Source: Hyphomonadaceae bacterium (GTDB taxonomy: Bacteria; Pseudomonadota; Alphaproteobacteria; Caulobacterales; Aquidulcibacteraceae). Taken from it: a stretch of 64,000 bases of DNA. Below the pieces are notes generated by a model that was given only the letters and a program-made list of their open reading frames with translations, was not told the DNA's origin and searched no databases. This document shows positions 61,643 through 64,000 of this stretch, one piece after another (within the stretch, counting starts at the first letter, position 1; each line of letters begins with the position of its first letter). Location of the stretch: the NCBI GenBank assembly GCA_022843225.1, contig JALHOC010000005.1, forward strand, positions 1-64,000, in the 5' to 3' direction. A program made the position numbers and the translations under genes.

Positions 61643-61670
61643 CTTACGCCGGCTCGCTCAGCTGCGTAAG
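61643..61670. promoter_or_regulatory. Seven-base inverted repeat after the SDR gene
   Basis: CTTACGC and GCGTAAG flank a 14-base loop just after the SDR stop. No T-run follows, so terminator function is uncertain; it could also be part of the hsaD promoter control. Confidence 0.3.
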
Positions 61671-61719
61671 GATATGCTCACCCCGAGCTGAATCCACGAT
61701 ATGATCGCGGCGCCAATTG

Positions 61720-61731
61720 ACGCAATGCGTA
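61720..61731. promoter_or_regulatory. 12-base near-palindromic motif upstream of hsaD
   Basis: ACGCAATGCGTA is identical to the reverse complement of 17740-17751 near the kstD-like and AsnC genes. Its core ACGCA-A-TGCGT is symmetric. It lies 117 bases before the hsaD start in the 207-base gap. A shared operator is a reasonable hypothesis. Confidence 0.35.
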
Positions 61732-61847
61732 GCCGAACCTACGGTTTCTTAGATGTGCCGATAGCGGGCAAACAACGCTCGGCGGCGCGCTGATCGCTCG
61801 TAAGGGGGGCTGGCGCGGACGCTCACGGTTCTAGGGAGACGATCGTT

Positions 61848-62672
61848 ATGGTCGCAGGCGCGCTGTCACTGGTGTCCGCTGAGCACCGCTTGAACGGGGA
61901 CTATGTCATCCACGTCAAAGAAGCCGGCCAGGGCCCGGCGGTTGTGTTCATTCACGGCAGCGGACCTGGCGCGTCCGGCGCGTCAAACTTCAAGCTGAAT
62001 GCACCGGCCTTTGTCGATGCCGGCTACCGCGTGATCCTTCCTGACCTGATTGGCTACGGCGCTTCCTCCAAGCCAGAGGGCATCGATTACACGCTCAACT
62101 TGTTCACCGACACGCTCCGCGAGGCTTTGGCCAAGCACGGCGTCGAGCGCGCCATCTTGGTGGGAAATTCGCTTGGCGGCGGTGTCGCCATCCAGATGGC
62201 TCTCAACGAGCCCGCGTTCGTATCCAAGCTCGTCTTGATGGCGCCCGGCTGCATTGAGGAGCGAGAGCGCTATTTCGCAATGCCCGGCATCGCCAAGATG
62301 GTAAGCGGGTTTGGCGGGCCCGATTTCAACCTCGAAGAACAGCGGCGGCTCGTGACGAACCTCGTATATGACCCCAAGCACATCAATGATGCGTTGGTGA
62401 AAGAGCGTTTCGAAGTCGCGCGCACGCAGCCCAAGGACGTGCTCGCCCGCATGCGCACGCCCAATCTCGCGTCGCGTCTGGGCGAACTTAACATGCCGGT
62501 CCTGGGATTTTGGGGGCTCAACGATGATTTCTGCCCAGAGAGTGGCGCGCGCTACTTCCTTGAAAGCTGCCCTGACGCGCGCTTCATGACCTTCAACAAG
62601 GTCGGCCACTGGGTGCAAGTCGAACGTGCTGAAGAATTCAACCGCTACACGATCGAATTCCTCCGTGAGTAA
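61848..62672 (+). CDS. hsaD: HsaD-like meta-cleavage product hydrolase
   Basis: A 274-residue alpha/beta hydrolase of the carbon-carbon bond (MCP) hydrolase group. The nucleophile is Ser108 in GNSLGGG, the acid probably Asp226 in LNDDFCPE, and His254 is in KVGHWVQVE. The N-terminal FIHGSGPGASGASNF is the family oxyanion region. It cleaves the product of HsaC to 2-hydroxyhexa-2,4-dienoate and HIP (TesD in Comamonas). It starts the hsaDEG run; the upstream region has a small repeat and a shared 12-mer. Aromatic-pathway homologues such as BphD are excluded mainly by context. Confidence 0.88.
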   Translation: MVAGALSLVSAEHRLNGDYVIHVKEAGQGPAVVFIHGSGPGASGASNFKLNAPAFVDAGYRVILPDLIGYGASSKPEGIDYTLNLFTDTLREALAKHGVERAILVGNSLGGGVAIQMALNEPAFVSKLVLMAPGCIEERERYFAMPGIAKMVSGFGGPDFNLEEQRRLVTNLVYDPKHINDALVKERFEVARTQPKDVLARMRTPNLASRLGELNMPVLGFWGLNDDFCPESGARYFLESCPDARFMTFNKVGHWVQVERAEEFNRYTIEFLRE

Positions 62673-63441
62673 GGCTGAGCATTACGGCGAGGAATTATAC
62701 AAGGCACTGCGCGAGCGGCGTACCGTTTCGCCTCTGATCGCGCGCGATCCCGCGCTCACTATTGACGACGCCTATGCGATTTCGCTCAACGCGCTGGCCC
62801 GTCGCAAAGCCGACGGCGAACGCGTCATTGGAAAGAAGATAGGCGTTACCTCGAAGGCTGTGCAGGACATGTTAGGCGTGCATCAGCCAGACTTTGGCTT
62901 CCTGACTGACCGAATGCTGGTTGACGGTGTGGTTGATATCGCCGCCAAGGGGCTCATTCAGCCGCGCGCGGAAGCCGAGATCGCCTTCATACTCGCTTAC
63001 GACCTCTCAGGCCCCGGGGTCACCGCGCAGGATGTGCTCGCAGCCACCGAAAGCATCGCGCCGTGTTTCGAGATCGTTGACAGCCGCATTGCCGATTGGA
63101 AGATCGGCATCGTCGACACCGTGGCCGATAATGCCTCGTGCGGGGTGTTCGCATTGGGCGCGGCGCGCGCCGATCCGCGCGCGCACGATCTGCCGGCGCT
63201 CAAAGTCAAAGTGCGCAAGAACGGCCAGCCATTGTCCGAAGGCCTTGGCTCAGCTGTCCAAGGCTCGCCGCAGCAAGCTGTCGCTTGGCTCGCGAATACG
63301 CTGGGCGCCTACGGCGTTACGCTCAACGCTGGTGACATTATCCTCTCCGGAAGCCTTGTGCCGCTTGAGCCAGCGCGCGCCGGCGACCTCTTCGAGATGG
63401 ACCTCGATTGCGTCGGCGGCTGTTCTGTTCGGTTCGTATGA
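62665..63441 (+). CDS. hsaE: HsaE-like 2-hydroxypenta-2,4-dienoate hydratase
   Basis: A 258-residue hydratase of the MhpD/HsaE family. The start chosen is GTG 62665, which overlaps the hsaD stop by eight bases. Visible elements are [20 protein letters not shown], the metal-site region [16 protein letters not shown] and [13 protein letters not shown] near the C terminus. It adds water to the C6 or C5 dienoate released by HsaD, producing a 4-hydroxy-2-oxoacid for HsaF. The decarboxylases of this family are similar, but context supports the hydratase. Confidence 0.88.
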   Translation: MSKAEHYGEELYKALRERRTVSPLIARDPALTIDDAYAISLNALARRKADGERVIGKKIGVTSKAVQDMLGVHQPDFGFLTDRMLVDGVVDIAAKGLIQPRAEAEIAFILAYDLSGPGVTAQDVLAATESIAPCFEIVDSRIADWKIGIVDTVADNASCGVFALGAARADPRAHDLPALKVKVRKNGQPLSEGLGSAVQGSPQQAVAWLANTLGAYGVTLNAGDIILSGSLVPLEPARAGDLFEMDLDCVGGCSVRFV

Positions 63442-63452
63442 GGGAGAAGCGC

Positions 63453-64000
63453 GTGGCGCGAATCAAGGCGGCGATCATCGGTTCAGGCAATATCGGCACC
63501 GACCTGATGATGAAACTGATCAAATACCCGCAGAACATGGTGCTTGCGGCTGTCGCCGGCATCGATCCGGAATCCGAAGGCTTGGCGATGGCGCGCGAGC
63601 GTGGCGTTGCGGCCACGCATGAAGGCATCGAGGGCTTACGCATGCTGCGAGATTATAAGGACATCCGCATCGTTTTCGATGCGACCTCCGCGTACGCCCA
63701 CAAGGCGCATGACGAAGCATTACGCGCCGACGGCAAGCGCGTCGTGGACTTAACGCCTGCGGCTCTCGGCCCGTTCACCGTGCCGCCCGTGAACATGGAA
63801 GCGCACCTCGACGCGCCGAATGTCAACATGGTCACCTGTGGCGGCCAGGCGACCATTCCGATGGTTGCGGCGGTCGCGCGCGTGGCGCGCGTGCGTTATG
63901 CAGAGATTGTTGCCTCTGTGTCTTCGCGTTCCGCCGGCCCCGGCACGCGCGCCAATATCGACGAATTCACCCGCACCACCGCGCGCGGCCTCGAAGCGGT
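63453..64000 (+). CDS. hsaG: HsaG-like acylating acetaldehyde dehydrogenase, truncated by the window end
   Basis: The frame starts at GTG 63453, with GAGGGAGAAG just upstream, and stays open to the last base (182 full codons); about 310 residues are expected for the family. The NAD motif [11 protein letters not shown] is at residues 11-20, and the catalytic Cys129 is in [10 protein letters not shown]. It converts the aldehyde from the HsaF aldolase to an acyl-CoA with NAD and CoA. HsaG and HsaF normally form a channelling complex, so hsaF is expected just beyond the right edge. Confidence 0.93.
   Translation, partial: MARIKAAIIGSGNIGTDLMMKLIKYPQNMVLAAVAGIDPESEGLAMARERGVAATHEGIEGLRMLRDYKDIRIVFDATSAYAHKAHDEALRADGKRVVDLTPAALGPFTVPPVNMEAHLDAPNVNMVTCGGQATIPMVAAVARVARVRYAEIVASVSSRSAGPGTRANIDEFTRTTARGLEA

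Overview
The window reads as a high-GC proteobacterial chromosome segment, most likely alphaproteobacterial. That placement is an inference from base composition, strong GGAGG-type ribosome sites and family content; there is no rRNA, tRNA or marker gene to fix it. Almost every one of the 66 genes called belongs to acyl-CoA or steroid chemistry. Several enzymes are diagnostic for the aerobic 9,10-seco pathway of steroid degradation, so I interpret the window as most of a steroid catabolic megacluster. No stretch without a gene exceeds about 285 bases. I see no transposase, integrase, phage gene, CRISPR array or RNA gene.

Layout. (1) 21-7237: a minus-strand operon (acyl-CoA dehydrogenase, MaoC hydratase, HsaA-like flavin monooxygenase, divergent SDR), a lone MetE-like protein, and an SDR/aldehyde dehydrogenase pair. 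(2) 7372-13496: a plus operon of DUF2332 protein, SDR, EthD protein, acyl-CoA dehydrogenase, a 54-residue rubredoxin, cytochrome P450 and a crotonase. (3) 13507-17623: a KstD-like dehydrogenase and a membrane-anchored sulfatase. (4) 17907-21527: two overlapping AsnC/Lrp regulators, an old-yellow-enzyme homologue, a SnoaL-like protein and an IpdF-like SDR. (5) 21792-28306: amidohydrolase, double CoA-transferase, DUF35 protein, Ltp2-like aldolase, alpha/beta hydrolase and a small conserved protein. (6) 28324-34741: an acyl-CoA carboxylase whose alpha subunit is split in two, a TetR regulator, an SDR, and a divergent isovaleryl-CoA-dehydrogenase-like gene. (7) 34731-41270: MFS transporter, SRPBCC protein, sulfotransferase, then SDR, SnoaL, SDR and DUF1214 genes behind a repeat-rich intergenic region. 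(8) 41255-53517: a 14-gene minus-strand operon for steroid C/D-ring breakdown (HsaC, IpdA, IpdB, crotonase, IpdC, EchA20-like, acyl-CoA dehydrogenases, FadA6-like thiolase, SDRs, MaoC, ketosteroid isomerase). (9) 53727-59194: a FadE30-like dehydrogenase and a module of crotonase, DUF6285, APH-type phosphotransferase, DUF7064-like, VOC and SDR genes. (10) 59332-64000: FadD3-like ligase, SDR, HsaD, HsaE and the start of HsaG, cut by the window end.

How they fit together. SDRs, the ketosteroid isomerase and KstD would convert 3-hydroxy-5-ene steroids to 1,4-dien-3-ones. HsaA, HsaC and HsaD then open and remove ring A, and HsaE and HsaG process the C5 fragment. FadD3, the acyl-CoA dehydrogenases, crotonases, IpdF, EchA20, IpdAB, IpdC and FadA6 degrade the remaining indane propionate (HIP). 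3-Ketosteroid 9-alpha-hydroxylase (KshAB), the reductase HsaB and the aldolase HsaF are not in the window; HsaF may lie just past the right end. The carboxylase, aldolase, P450 and sulfatase modules look like side-chain or conjugate handling, which is inference.
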